Below the pieces are notes generated by a model. The model did not search any database, had not been told where the DNA came from, and saw nothing but the letters and a program-made list of their open reading frames with translations. A stretch of 64,000 bases of DNA from Rana temporaria (lineage: Eukaryota > Chordata > Amphibia > Anura > Ranidae), in NCBI RefSeq assembly GCF_905171775.1, contig NC_053489.1:243914231-243978230 (forward strand), given 5' to 3'. How positions within the stretch are numbered: the first letter of the stretch is position 1; each line of letters begins with the position of its first letter. This document shows, piece by piece, positions 9,893-21,400 of this stretch. Made by a program: the position numbers and the translations under genes.

Positions 9893-10267
9893 TTCACATT
9901 TTGACGCAGGAACAACGGCCATACTTAACATTGAGTATGCCACCATATAGCAGGGGTAACTATATGCCGGAAAAAGCCGAACGCAAACGACGTATAAAAA
10001 AAGCGCCGGCCGGACGTACGTTCGTGGATCGCCGTATCTAGCTAATTTGCATACTCGACGCGGAATTCGACGGAAACGCCACCTAGCGGCCAGCGTAAAT
10101 ATACACCTACGATCCGACGGCGTACTAAGACGTACGCCTGTCGGATCGATCCCTCATTCCGTCGTATCTTGTTTTGTGGATACAAAACAAAGATACGACG
10201 CAGGAACTTTGAAATTACGCGGCGTATCAATAGATACGCCGGCGTAATTTCTTTGTGGATCTGGCCC
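9893..10267 (+). mobile_element. Right half of the MITE interrupted by DIRS-A
   Basis: Resumes with attcacattttgacgcagg, the sequence that follows 'acgacgt' in the related MITE copies, and ends in gtggatctggccc. The following ATT matches the bases just before 3444. The piece contains a local hairpin-rich core around 10120-10220 (gatacgacg / cgtcgtatc), as in the other copies. Confidence 0.85.
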
Positions 10268-11241
10268 ATTATCTAGATATTAGGCATACCCCAGCTGCAT
10301 ATGCATACTATTTTGTATTTTTAACACTTAGCTGCAAAGGCTGCAGTGTGCATATTGCACTAAGCCGGTATCAATAACAAAAATTAGATCACTGAAGCAA
10401 CAGATTTGGCTATAAAAGCTAGTATACAAGTCATATGCTAAACTACACTTTGTAATATATCTAGCTTTTCTTAGTGCACATAAAATGGCCATAAACGGTC
10501 CAAAGCAAGAAAATTCAAGCTCTACAGGTCACAACAAATGCCTCCGATGACAGATTTTCCAACTTGATGGAAAAATTCCCCCACACACAGGGCCAGTTCT
10601 TTACCTTTGCTTCAGATGAGCATCACAGCAGGTCCCTGTGCTTAGAAAGGCAGGCCATACAGGATTCATAATTTTCTTTCAACCAGCAAGTTGGACGAGA
10701 AAAAAAAAAAAAAAAAAAAAAAAAGGGCCGATTCCCCCATCCACACATTCAATGTGAATGGGGGAATCGTTCCTGCTGAACCATTGTATTCTGCTGGTGA
10801 GGACCTTTCTCCACCAACAGAATACAATGATCAGTGTTTCCAGCTATAGCTGGCAGCACTGATCATTTGGGGAAAAAAACAACAGGCTGATTGAGCACAA
10901 GTTGATCGATAGATCAACTTGTGTACAACAAGCTAGTCCATACATAAATGAAAATTTGTCCGCTCCCTAAAGAACTGGTCGAATTTGGATCCATGTATGG
11001 GTGGCTTAAACCTGTGTGAGGATGAATAGATAACTCACCTGCCACTGTTTTACAGAAGATACCTTCCCTTCTATGTTCAACCTAGCATTACCACCTTCCC
11101 TTCTATGTTCAACCTAGCATTACCAGCCTTCACTGGTAAGCTTATGGAAAGAAAGTTTGTGTAACCAAAGCACCCAGTTGGCTTGCCGTTTTTCTACAGC
11201 AAATTAGAAGATACAAATATCCTAGTGAGTTCTATGGAGTA
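10268..11241. other. Non-coding stretch with partial MITE-like sequence
   Basis: Holds an A-run of about 24 at 10701-10724, and between about 10650 and 11010 sequence resembling the 'ggccatacac' MITEs (an internal 'ttgatcgatagatcaacttgtg' palindrome), with poorly preserved ends. A 32-bp segment (ccttcccttctatgttcaac...) is duplicated in tandem at 11062-11124. No gene seen. Confidence 0.45.
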
Positions 11242-11523
11242 AGGCTGGCCATACACGGTGTGAACAGAAAGTGTTGACAGGGGAATCAGCAATTGTCTTC
11301 TCCTGGCAAGGGTGGACAGGAGAAGCAGTCCTAGCTGGCAGAAGACAGCGATTATTGCTAGTGGCTAGCAGCTGCTAGACATACAAGCAAAACTGTCAGG
11401 CTGGTTATACCCAAGTTGATCGATCAATCAACTTGGTACACTCAGCCTGCCCACTAACAGTTCGAATCTTGGCAGGTTCCTGCTGAACTGGACGAGATTA
11501 GAACAGTGTAAGGGGTGGCCTAA
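11242..11523. mobile_element. MITE with 'aaggctggccatacac' left end
   Basis: Left end aaggctggccatacacggtg; right end cagtgtaaggggtggccta, an imperfect inverted complement. The interior holds a 'gttgatcgatcaatcaac' palindrome also found near 10905 and, in altered form, near 29870. No coding capacity. Confidence 0.5.
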
Positions 11524-12321
11524 CAAGACAATTAAATGTTCTCTGTTTCCTAAAGACCAGGTTGACCGTGCCCTATAGGTTGCACTGACTTGTGGTACAG
11601 CACAAAATATATATGCAAAACTCTGGTAAAGTTCTTTTACTACAGTTTAGTAGAAACAATTTTCAGAGCAGTGTAATGGCACCAAACACAGGCAATTATT
11701 GTCACGTGATAACAAAGTTGTACAAGAATCAGTCTGTGTGAAATGTAAATGGCTGCACAGGAAGGCTGGGGGTGGCAGTAATTGGGCAGGTTGGTTCTCA
11801 TTCACTCTTCTGTTCACCTTTGCAGAGAGGAAAAAAAATACAAAATCTGGTGTTTCTTTTGCTTTTTAAGCATGAAGATTGCCAACAAGCAAGGAACGGT
11901 GGGTGTATACCAGGTAAATTGGATATTTCAGGGTTTAGACATTAGCAGGCACAGTCAACTTAAACATTCTAAATGTCCCCAATATGTATACTTTGCTAGC
12001 ACATCAAGCAAAACTTAAAATTGCAGAACGTAGTTGTGGAAGGCCCTTAGCAATAATATCACAGCATCAAAAATGCAGTCACTGCTAAACAAAACTCTCA
12101 ATTTTGCTCACAGATTGTACTTTGTACGTCTGTTTAAATCACCTAGTCAGGTTTGTAGAAATAGGTAGTACAAAATACATGAAAAGGGTAGTAACCAATA
12201 GCAACCAATTGCCTTTCGCCTGCAATTGATTGACTGCAGTCTGAACAGCAAAGGATCACTGGCAATTGGTTGAAAGAGTTTATGTATGTTTCCCCCCGTT
12301 AAAGTTTGGGTCAAACTTTAA

Positions 12322-12411
<90 letters not shown>

Positions 12412-14090
12412 GTCTTAAAAGTTTAGTCACTTTTTAACTGTATTGCATGCTCTTTCAGATAAATATAGGCTGATATTAAGGGAAGTAAATACAGATATTT
12501 AGAACAGCATACGTGACATTTAAAATTACTAAATTATTTTATAAGATATACAGATTTCTTTGAAATGCTCAATATTCAGAATACATTTTTTTACTACAAC
12601 AGTCAGAAACCTGAATGAGATAAGGCTATCAGGTGCAGCTAGTCTGTCTATATTTGTACGACAGACATCACTGCCAGTGGAATCAGCTGTGTGGCCACCA
12701 TGTGTTCCCTACGGGGATGCACCATGTGGGCAGCACACTTTCACCTTCCATTCCTCAATAGCACCATATGGGTGGCTGGCTCTCCTAGCACTCCCAGAGC
12801 GCACTGATACTTTAGAGCTGTAATGCATGCTACCGTGCATTTCATAGCAGGAGGAACCTCCATCTCCAATATCATCTTCCATCACAGATAGTAAACTATC
12901 ACAAGCAGGACCCTTTTTTCCTTTGCACATGCATTCATGCTGATCCTGTTATTCTGCTCACTGAATATCTGTGGCCACCTATACCCTTTTTATATGCCAC
13001 TATGTGGATGAACATGATATCTTCCTCTATATGTAACCCTGCATGTTTAGGTCGGTGCACCTGTGCCTCTATTTCAGTGCATCAAGTCGCCATTATAGAT
13101 TCTGGGGCACAGATGACATGGGAGGATCATGTCTCCTGCAATTTAATGAATATTAATCCTTAAAATTATACAGCATTGTTCCCAATACAGCAGTATTATC
13201 TAAAAACAAATATTGAGATTGAGTAAATGTATACAAGTTCTTTTTAGAAAATATAATCCATGTTGTTTATAAGGACTGTTAACCCCTTTGTATGCCTTCT
13301 ATTTAGATAACTATTTTATCACAATTTCCCCATGCCCCCTATAATACTGAAAAATTCCTAAGTGTAGAGCTTGTTAACCCTATTTGTATGCCTTATATTT
13401 TCATGTCTATTTGATCACCAATTATTTCTCTTGCTCTGTGTGAAAGCACATTCTAAAATACTGAAAAAATGCCAGAGTGAAGAGTTTGTGTTTTTCTTTC
13501 TCTGTTGGTATATGTGCCTATGTTTTCTTTCTGTAGAGAGACCCTGGAGACTATGTATGTATAACTTTTCTGTGCGTGTTTGTATACCCTTGAGAAAAGC
13601 CCAGTGTTCATCACTGTAACTGTATACATAACTGTGTCTGTACATGTAATCTCATATGTGTACTGCAGTGTGACAGGTTCTGTCTGCTGTCTGTGGATAG
13701 ACTTACATGAGCTGATAAGTTTTCTGCATGCCTGTGTCTTTCTGTATGTATCTGTGAGTGTGCATATTCCTGTGTGTATGTGTGCGCCCGTGTAATTTCA
13801 TCACACATTCATTACTCAGACTCACTCAGCCATGTAATAGAGACAGAGAGAGCGAGAGACAGAAAATCACAAGGCCTCATTCTACCCCCTCCCTGCCCAG
13901 GCCCCAGACAGACAGGCGGGCATGTATATGTGGGGCGGGGGTGAGAACCCACCCTTTGCTGCACCCCACTTAACCCTTTCTCCGCCAACAGGAAGGCATG
14001 TAAAGTAGCCCAGGCTGCTCTGTCACAGACAGGGGTTAAAGTACTTATTATCAAACTGTCTTCTGCTCACTCCATGATGCACAGGGTTAA
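11524..14090. other. Apparently single-copy non-coding DNA
   Basis: I see no repeat termini here apart from the (TA)n at 12325-12407. The open frames (for example 12709-12930 minus and 13371-13619 plus) have no recognisable motif or splice context. The stretch 13400-13830 is rich in TG/CA words. This is the likeliest place for host regulatory sequence, but I cannot name any. Confidence 0.4.
12325..12407. repeat. (TA)n microsatellite
   Basis: About 40 uninterrupted TA dinucleotides. Other TA tracts lie at 16882-16904, 17241-17280, 28747-28769 and 45014-45058. Confidence 0.97.
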
Positions 14091-15642
14091 ACCTGTATCT
14101 CTTCCCCCTCCCTCTTGCACCCTGTCCTCTCTTTCTTTCACCAAAAACCCTTTCACCTTATTCTGTAACTCCCCCCTCCTTCATTCTCTTCACCCCCCCA
14201 CTGCTTCACAGTACAAAGACCCTCTCATTCCCCTAACCCTCCCTCCTTTATTCTCACATTCCCCCTCTTCCTACCCCCCTTCCCCATGCTCGGCATAGAA
14301 GGAGAGAGAGTGAGAGAAGAAAAAACACACACTTAAAGGGAAAAAGTTGCTCTGTTGTTCTCTTAATGTTTCTTCCCTGGTTTTAAACAGTCTTTCTTAA
14401 TCAAGCTATTTCAGTTTTTACATGTTGACACTTGTCTCCCTTCTCCCTGGTCTCATTCCGTCCGGTGCCTCTCTGCATCCTTCACAGGATTCTCTCTCAC
14501 GCTCTCTCGTTCCTCTTTCTGTTTCTCTCCTTCTCTCTCACTCCCTTTCTCCGCCCCCTCTCTCCGTTTCTCTCTCTCCTCTTTTTCCTCCCTTCCTCGC
14601 TCTCTCTCTCTCTCTATCCTTCTCTCTCCCGTTTCTGTGTGTCTCTTTACCCTCCCTCTCTCTTCCCCCCCCCCCCTCCTCTCTACTAACCCTCTGCACC
14701 TGCTAAGTTTTTTAACCAATAATTCATTTTATTTCACTCCCTTCTTTCACTGTTTACAGAAAAACAAACCCAAATTATCCCCCACTCCAGAAAAAAACAC
14801 ATCCTCCCAAACACTACTCCATCCATCCTCCCCAGACCCTGATGCGGGATACGAGTCCCTGATCCCGGACAATAAATGGATAAAATAGTGTTCCCCGAGC
14901 AGTAAAGTCTGTGTGTTATACTCACACTCCCGGGCAGAGAAGAGATTATCTGCTCCCGACGTCAGCGCTACGTGGTTGGTGAAGAATTAAACCCATGGCA
15001 GGGACAGCGAGATGCCTCTTTGTGCTTTTCATGCGTGCTGCAATTTGCATTTTCTAAGGGCCTTTCATCAAGCATGCGATCTCTCAGGGAGAGTTACACA
15101 AAAGCAGCTCAAATCCCCGCCACAAAAATGGATGCCCCCCTTCCTCCCCCTTCTCCTCCTCTATCTCTCTCCTCTCGCTGACTGCCTCTCTCACTTTCTC
15201 TCCTTTTCCCTCTCTTTTTAGAAACAGTCTCTCTTTCAGAGCCTCTCTCTTTCCCGTCTCTCTTCCTGTCTGCCTATTGATTAATTTCTGTCTGTCAACA
15301 CTGCTCTGTCTCTCTCACTCTCCCTGGGCTGATTTTTTTTTCTTTGATTCTATAATCTCTCTCTCTCTCTCCCTCCTTCTCTCGCTCACTCATTCCTTTA
15401 ATATCTCACTTCATTGTTTTCTCTGTCCCGCTTTCCCTCTTCCTCACTCTGCTGAACTCTCTCTTTTGATCTTTTTCTGTACACTTTTCTTTTGGTTTTC
15501 TCTTCCCGTAGCTTCCTCGCTCCCACAGTTTTCCTGTCTCAATCCTCACACGGTCCCTCCCCTTTTACACCTATATAATTCTTTTGAGGTTCTTTCTTTC
15601 ACAATGAGTCTCACATCTGCTCTCCTGTCTGTCACTCTCTAG
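14091..15642 (+). repeat. 1.5 kb polypyrimidine-rich block
   Basis: The plus strand is dominated by C and T through most of this interval, with dense TCTC/CCTT words, especially 14480-14700 and 15120-15480. A more mixed GC-containing island lies at about 14820-15060 (gatgcgggatacgag, cccgacgtcagcgctacgtgg). All long open frames here are compositional Leu/Ser/Pro artefacts. Such tracts can form triplex DNA and occur near vertebrate promoters; both are general knowledge, not shown here. Confidence 0.7.
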
Positions 15643-16790
15643 TAATCAAGCTATAATTTATCCTGAATCTCTCACCTTTCCTATTGTCACACCTATGCCC
15701 CATGACATGGATGCCCTTCATTTAGTGTGCCTGTCTTCTACACTAGTCATCTTCCTTCACCTGCATCTGCAGTCTCTTCTTCCCTCTTAAATGCTTACCT
15801 CACATGCACTATGTGTCTCCTATGATTCCCCCTTCTCATGGCCCTCTCAATTATTGCTTTTTGCCTGTCCTCACTTCTGCCTTTGTCTTCAGTTTGTGGT
15901 GGTCAGTTGTGGCATGGTGCAACCCTTTCACAGGTCTATAACAGTGCACCATTCAGGTCATGTCTGTTTTTGGTCTGGACTGGTGTTTTATGCTTTCTGC
16001 AATATTACTGCATGTCCAAGACCATGGCTTAATGTACACTGTATCTACACATTTTGTGCAAATTGCATACTTTCCCATTTATGTACCCATGTCCTGTCCT
16101 GCCCGCTCCTGTTGTACAGGTAAAAAGATTGTTACTTTTTACACAAAATACCCCAATATTTTTCTGTTGGTTTCATTTTAGTCCTACAAAAAAACAAAGC
16201 CAAAAGTTCTGTGCATGTGTGTCCCAGTTCTGTTATTTAAGTGATTTAAAGAGTAGTAGTACAATTTGGGATTTTGCCTGCACTATGCTACATGACTTCT
16301 TGCAAAACGCCCCTGCTTCTCTACTTTCTCACCCACACTGTCTGTCTTCCTTGCATTTCTTGTTTTCCTTACAATTTACCTGAAACAGAGAAATCTGCCC
16401 TTTAATTTATCTACATCAACCCTCCTCGTATGCTTCTTTCCTGCTCCATTTTCTATTTGGTACATTACCTGTATCTTCTGTCTCCATTTCTCGGTCTTCC
16501 TGTTTGTTTCGTGCCTCCTCACATCTCCGTGAAGACTCAATTTATTGATCAGCAGATAATGAGGACACAGTCTGAATGACAACACAGAGGAGAGAGACAG
16601 AAGCAAAGAAGAAATCACTATCACCTTACACACAGACAGATATACACATCTCTCTCAAATATATACACATATGTACAATTCTTAGACACGCAGATTACAC
16701 GCAAAAGAAAATCTGCCCGTGCAACTTAAAAAAATAAAAAAATATATACACACACATCTATCTTGATATGTCTACATACTTTATATATAG
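15643..16790. other. Non-coding stretch, no gene seen
   Basis: Pyrimidine-biased but otherwise ordinary sequence with short open frames lacking motifs. No repeat termini or exon signals that I can support. Confidence 0.4.
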
Positions 16791-16797
16791 TGTATAG

Positions 16798-16988
16798 CTG
16801 ATGACAGGGACACATATATTGCTCTATCATCTATTCATTCCTATACCGGTCTATTTAATATCTATCTCGCTTTATGTTATGATATATATATATATATATA
16901 TATATCAAGATAAAGAGAGATAGATATTAAATGGACAGGTACAGGAATGAATAGATGATAGATCAATAGATGTGTCCCTGTCATCAGA
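16798..16988. repeat. AT-rich palindrome centred on (TA)n
   Basis: The arms gctgatgacagggacacat... (16798-16880) and ...atgtgtccctgtcatcag (16905-16987) are imperfect inverted complements about 85 bp long, around a TA tract centred near 16893. Words such as tctattcattcct / aggaatgaataga and tttaatatctatctc / gagatagatattaaa pair across the axis. A single strand could form a long hairpin. Confidence 0.85.
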
Positions 16989-17191
16989 TATACTTGTAAT
17001 GCCATTCCTAACCCCATCTATTAGTCACCAAGCTGTCATGCAGGTACTCTAGTTTCATTACTTAGTAAGCACAGACCAGGAAACCAAGTCCAGAACCTGG
17101 CAAATTTGGAGAATCCTGATTGTCCCATTTGTCTGAATTAGGTATACAGATTTATTCAGTCTGAGAAGCATCATGCAGTTCCTGATTCCTT

Positions 17192-17237
17192 GATAGATAG
17201 ATAGATATAAATATATATAAAATCTATCTATCTATCT

Positions 17238-17282
<45 letters not shown>
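17192..17282. repeat. GATA/TATC and TA microsatellite hairpin
   Basis: Tandem gata units, a short AT spacer, then tatc units followed by (TA)n of about 20 units. The GATA and TATC runs are complementary and would pair. Confidence 0.9.
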
Positions 17283-17283
<1 letters not shown>

Positions 17284-17537
17284 CATACTTGCTCCAAGTA
17301 AGCGACTTATTAAGTAGCTGGAGGATCAGCATGATAGCCAGGCAACTTTCTGTCATTGCTGGTTCCTCTTGATGCAACTATGTACATAAAAAGCTTGACA
17401 TGTGATACTTCCAGTTTTAACTGCAAATAATGTTTGTCAGTTGGATATATAAAATATTATTCAACAATATATTACTTAATAAATTATCATAGAGATTAGT
17501 TCACTGTAATACATTATTATATATCAGACAGGAGGCT

Positions 17538-17716
17538 CATATCTTGTGCATTAATCTTCCTTTATTAATGCTCACAGCAGAATAACATTTCTAATAACTT
17601 AATGTAAAAACTTTTTAAACAGACTACCCCTTCCGTAGTCCATAATAACCCTCTAACCACGCCCCATATAGTGACCCCATAAAAGGGCCCGTCTGTGAAC
17701 GATCCTCCTCTTTCTT
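17538..17716 (+). repeat. DIRS-B terminal inverted repeat, 5' copy
   Basis: About 179 bp from tatcttgtgcattaatc to gatcctcctctttctt, nearly identical to the reverse complement of 23085-23263. The outer 22 bases (17516-17537) are specific to this end apart from the shared 'gcctcctgtc' word. Confidence 0.9.
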
Positions 17717-18443
17717 TCTGCTCACAGATCAGATAAGTACTCATTTACTAGTGTGTTTTGTTTTATAGGATTACTAGAGAGATTATCTCCTGTATTTTTC
17801 CTATATTCCTGATTTCACATATATGTGTTCTATCTTTCCTGATATTCCTTAATATTTATAATTTTACAGCTTTTGCAATCTGTCCTGTGTTTCCAGGATT
17901 TATAGTACCTTTGCCTTTAATTTTCTTACTGCACATCGCGGTTAACTACTGTATCGTACCGCAGCGTCATTCAGGCAGCTTGGAGTCGGGAGCGCGTCTC
18001 CTCCCGACACCGCTGCACAGCTGATAGTCCTGGCGCAGCGCCATTACTGTTACCTTCTCCCTCACTACGTTCGCGCGCTTCAGGGGGCGGCTCCGCCCTC
18101 GTTCGCCGCTCAACCAATCAGCGCGCACCGGACGAAATCTCGCGAGATTTCGTTCCCAGGCCGCTGCAGTTCTGAGGCTCCCCTCTCCTCCGTAGCCACT
18201 CGGAGCCGACGGAGGAGAGGATAGGACAGGAGCCTGCACACTCTGTTTTTTCCCCCATAAAACAGCTAAGTACAGTGCTTTGCCCCTGAGCATAGACTCC
18301 TTCCCCAGCGCTGGCTAACTTCAGTCCTCATATTAATTACCAACAATAATTAACAGCAAATTATATATATAAATATACATATTACCAGCCTGAGCAACTA
18401 ATTGAATTCTTTGCTCTAGTGACTGTCTAGGACATTTGCCAAA
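17717..18443 (+). other. DIRS-B leader region
   Basis: About 730 bases between the left inverted repeat and the gag ATG. The stretch 17940-18240 is GC-rich with many CpG (cgttcgcgcgcttcag, aaatctcgcgagatttcg), unlike the AT-rich DNA around the element. The perfect palindrome aaatctcgcgagattt at 18135-18150 contains the TCTCGCGAGA word, a known vertebrate promoter motif. I infer this is the element's promoter region. Confidence 0.6.
18135..18150. promoter_or_regulatory. TCTCGCGAGA palindromic promoter motif in DIRS-B leader
   Basis: A 16-base perfect palindrome, aaatctcgcgagattt, centred on TCTCGCGAGA. That core is an established element of TATA-less vertebrate promoters. It lies 290 bases upstream of the gag start in a CpG-rich patch. 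Function here is inferred from the motif alone. Confidence 0.5.
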
Positions 18444-21400
18444 ATGACTGATGCCAATCCACTGAACCCCAGTGGGGAGTTGCAAACCACAGGCATCTCA
18501 CACACCCTGAGCGCCTCTCAACTCCAGGACATCATACAGATGTCTATTCAGGCCGCCCTAGCCTCCACTACCCCATCCCCCTGGGCACTACAACCCACGG
18601 ATGCCACAAATATCCCGCTGCAATGCGGTGAACCGCCCACTAAGAAGGGAAAATCCTTACAAAAAAGGAAACACACCCTTGCGGTCAATGACTCCCCGGC
18701 AGGGGAAGTAAATAATCTGCTACAGGTAGCCCCCACCACGGTCTACCAACCCCAGCATCACTCTGTTACATCTCGACCCCTGAACCTCAGGGAGACCCAG
18801 AAAAAGGGGCTTAATGCCACCAGAAGGGCAAAGCCTGATTCCTACGTGGTTTCCTCTGAGGAGGACTCTGCCGACCCTTTAGAGGGATCGGACGGATCTG
18901 ACTCTGATTCAGATATTGAAGATGCTGGGGATACGGCTCTTAATACAGCAGCCATTCCTGCCACACAGGACGAGGTCCTCCTGGACGCACTTGGGGAACC
19001 CTTCTTCCACCCAGACGCAATAACACACCCGCGTTCTGGAGAGTGGACCCCTTTGCCGCACGTCTCACAATACGTGGAACTGTGGGCAAGGAAGTCATTA
19101 GACAAGGGTAGCCGCAATAAATTGAAGGCTGAATGCCCCAGACCCTCCATTCCCAAAAAAGTGGTAGCCACCCCGGAGGTTGATCCGGTTCTAACAAAAT
19201 ACCTGTTAAAAACAGGAAAATTTCAAAAGAAGGGCATCGAACGGTCCTTCCGAGCCATACAGGACCGCGTCCTGGACCTAATGGGCCCGTTAACCAAAAT
19301 ACTCAACCTCTCAGAGCAAGCTGCGGCTTCTGGACAACCAGTTGACCTACCACAGCTCAGAGGTTGGGCACAGAGAGCCCTGTGCCTAGCTGGCACCGCC
19401 AACACGGCATGCTCAGTGGAAAGACGCAGGTCAATTCTTATGCGTTTAGACCCCCAGTTATCCCACCTGGCGGAGTCAGAGCCCGGCCCGGCAGCCGAAG
19501 GCATGCTCTTTGGTGACATGGTCATCAAGGATATAAATAAATTTGTTGGACTGTTCACCAGTCTGGATAAGGCCCAGAATTCCCTAAGAAAAACGGGAAA
19601 CAACAAGGTTTTTAACAGGGCCGGCAGAAATAGAGGCCGTTCTGCCGGCCGCTCTACCTTCTTCAGGCCACAGGGCAGATCCACGGCCCAATATCAGTAC
19701 CAGGCTCCGTCCTATGCCACCCCGATGGCACAACCTGCACCATTCTTTCCTCCTCGAGGCAGACCCTGGCGCGGACGTGGTGGACGCGGATATCCACGAT
19801 CCCGACCTCCTACCGGTGAGCATACCTTACACCACACTCAATTACACCCCCGTGGGGGGACGTCTGAAGTATTTTTCCCAAAATTGGTCTGCGATTACGG
19901 CAGACGCATGGATCTTACAAACCGTCAGGGGGTTTGTCATAGACCTGCAATCCCCACCAATTCTCAATATAATTCCCCCTCCCATTCGGTTTGCAAAACA
20001 AAAAGAACGCCTCATAGACAAAGAGATTCAAGATCTGGTCACAAAACAGGCAATAATGGAAGTAGATCCCTCCTCCACAGGTTTCATAAGCAACCTCTTT
20101 CTAGTAAGCAAGAAAGGGGGAGGCTTCCGCCCGGTGATAAACCTGAGGGGCTTGAACCAATATGTCGAATACCGACATTTCAAAATGGAAGGAATTCACT
20201 TCCTCCGAGACCTTCTCCACCCCAACGATTGGCTGGTGAAGGTGGACCTAAAAGATGCATATCTTACGGTTCCCATACACCCCGACTCACAACATTTACT
20301 TCGCTTTCTTTGGAAGGCCAGAATGTGGCAATTCACTTGCCTCCCGTTCGGCCTGTCGTCTGCCCCATGGTGTTTCACCAAACTTTTGAAACCAGTGGTG
20401 GCAGCTTTGAGGAGCAGAGGAGTTCGTCTGATTATATATCTCGACGACATCCTCATCATGGCCTACTCCCAAAATCAGGCCCTCCTTCACATGTCTTGGA
20501 CAATTTCCCTACTCCAAGAACTAGGATTCGTAATCAATCACGAAAAGTCCAGTCTAACCCCAGTCCAACAAATAGAGTTCCTGGGTTTTACGGTAGACAC
20601 CGTACAGTCAACCCTCAGTTTACCCAAAGCAAAACTTGCGCTCATCCGAAAAGAAATTCGGGCAGCACTGAGCAGAGGTTTTCTATCCCTCCGCACTCTA
20701 GCTCGGCTGGTGGGCCTACTCGCGGCCTCCATCCAGGCCATCTTCCCGGCCCCACTACATTACAGAGCCCTACAACGACTCAAAATTATGCACCTGAGAC
20801 AAGGTCTCAAGTATTCAGACGAGATTCCCCTATGTCAAGAGACTACAGAGGAACTGAGATGGTGGCTCCATCATGCCGTGGAATGGAACGGCAGGACCAT
20901 CTTCAATCCCTCACCGGAGGTCGTGATAGAATCAGACGCCAGTCGCAGGGGCTGGGGCGCCCGGTGCGGGACGTCCTCCACAGGAGGAACGTGGTCCGCA
21001 ACGGAAACCTCCCTGCATATCAATGCACTGGAACTTTTGGCAGCTCTGTTTGCCGTCAAGAGTTTTATGCCCCATACGTCCACATGCTGTATTCTATTTC
21101 GCATGGACAATGTGGCGGCGGTGCAATATGTCAATCGACTGGGAGGCACCAAATCCAAGACGTTGGCATACATCGCCAAAGACTTTTGGCATTTCTGCCT
21201 GTCTCACGACATTACCCCTATAGCGGAATACATCCCGGGGGTATCCAATTCGGTAGCCGACTGGAATTCTCGATACCTCCGAGATTCCAGCGATTGGAAA
21301 TTGGATCGATCAATTTTTCTTCACTTGCAACAACTTTGGGGTCCGCTATCTTTCGATCTCTTTGCCTCACGCCTCAATCGCCAGCTACCTCATTTCTTCA

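Noticed and set aside
12709..12930. Minus-strand 73-codon frame with a plausible-looking soluble sequence
   Set aside because: No recognisable family and no flanking splice signals I could defend; kept as unsupported.
13580..13810. tRNA or small RNA gene in the TG-rich stretch
   Set aside because: No A/B-box arrangement or cloverleaf found.
14422..14706. Leu/Ser/Pro-rich frames in the polypyrimidine block
   Set aside because: Compositional artefacts of TCTC/CCTT tracts; no codon structure.
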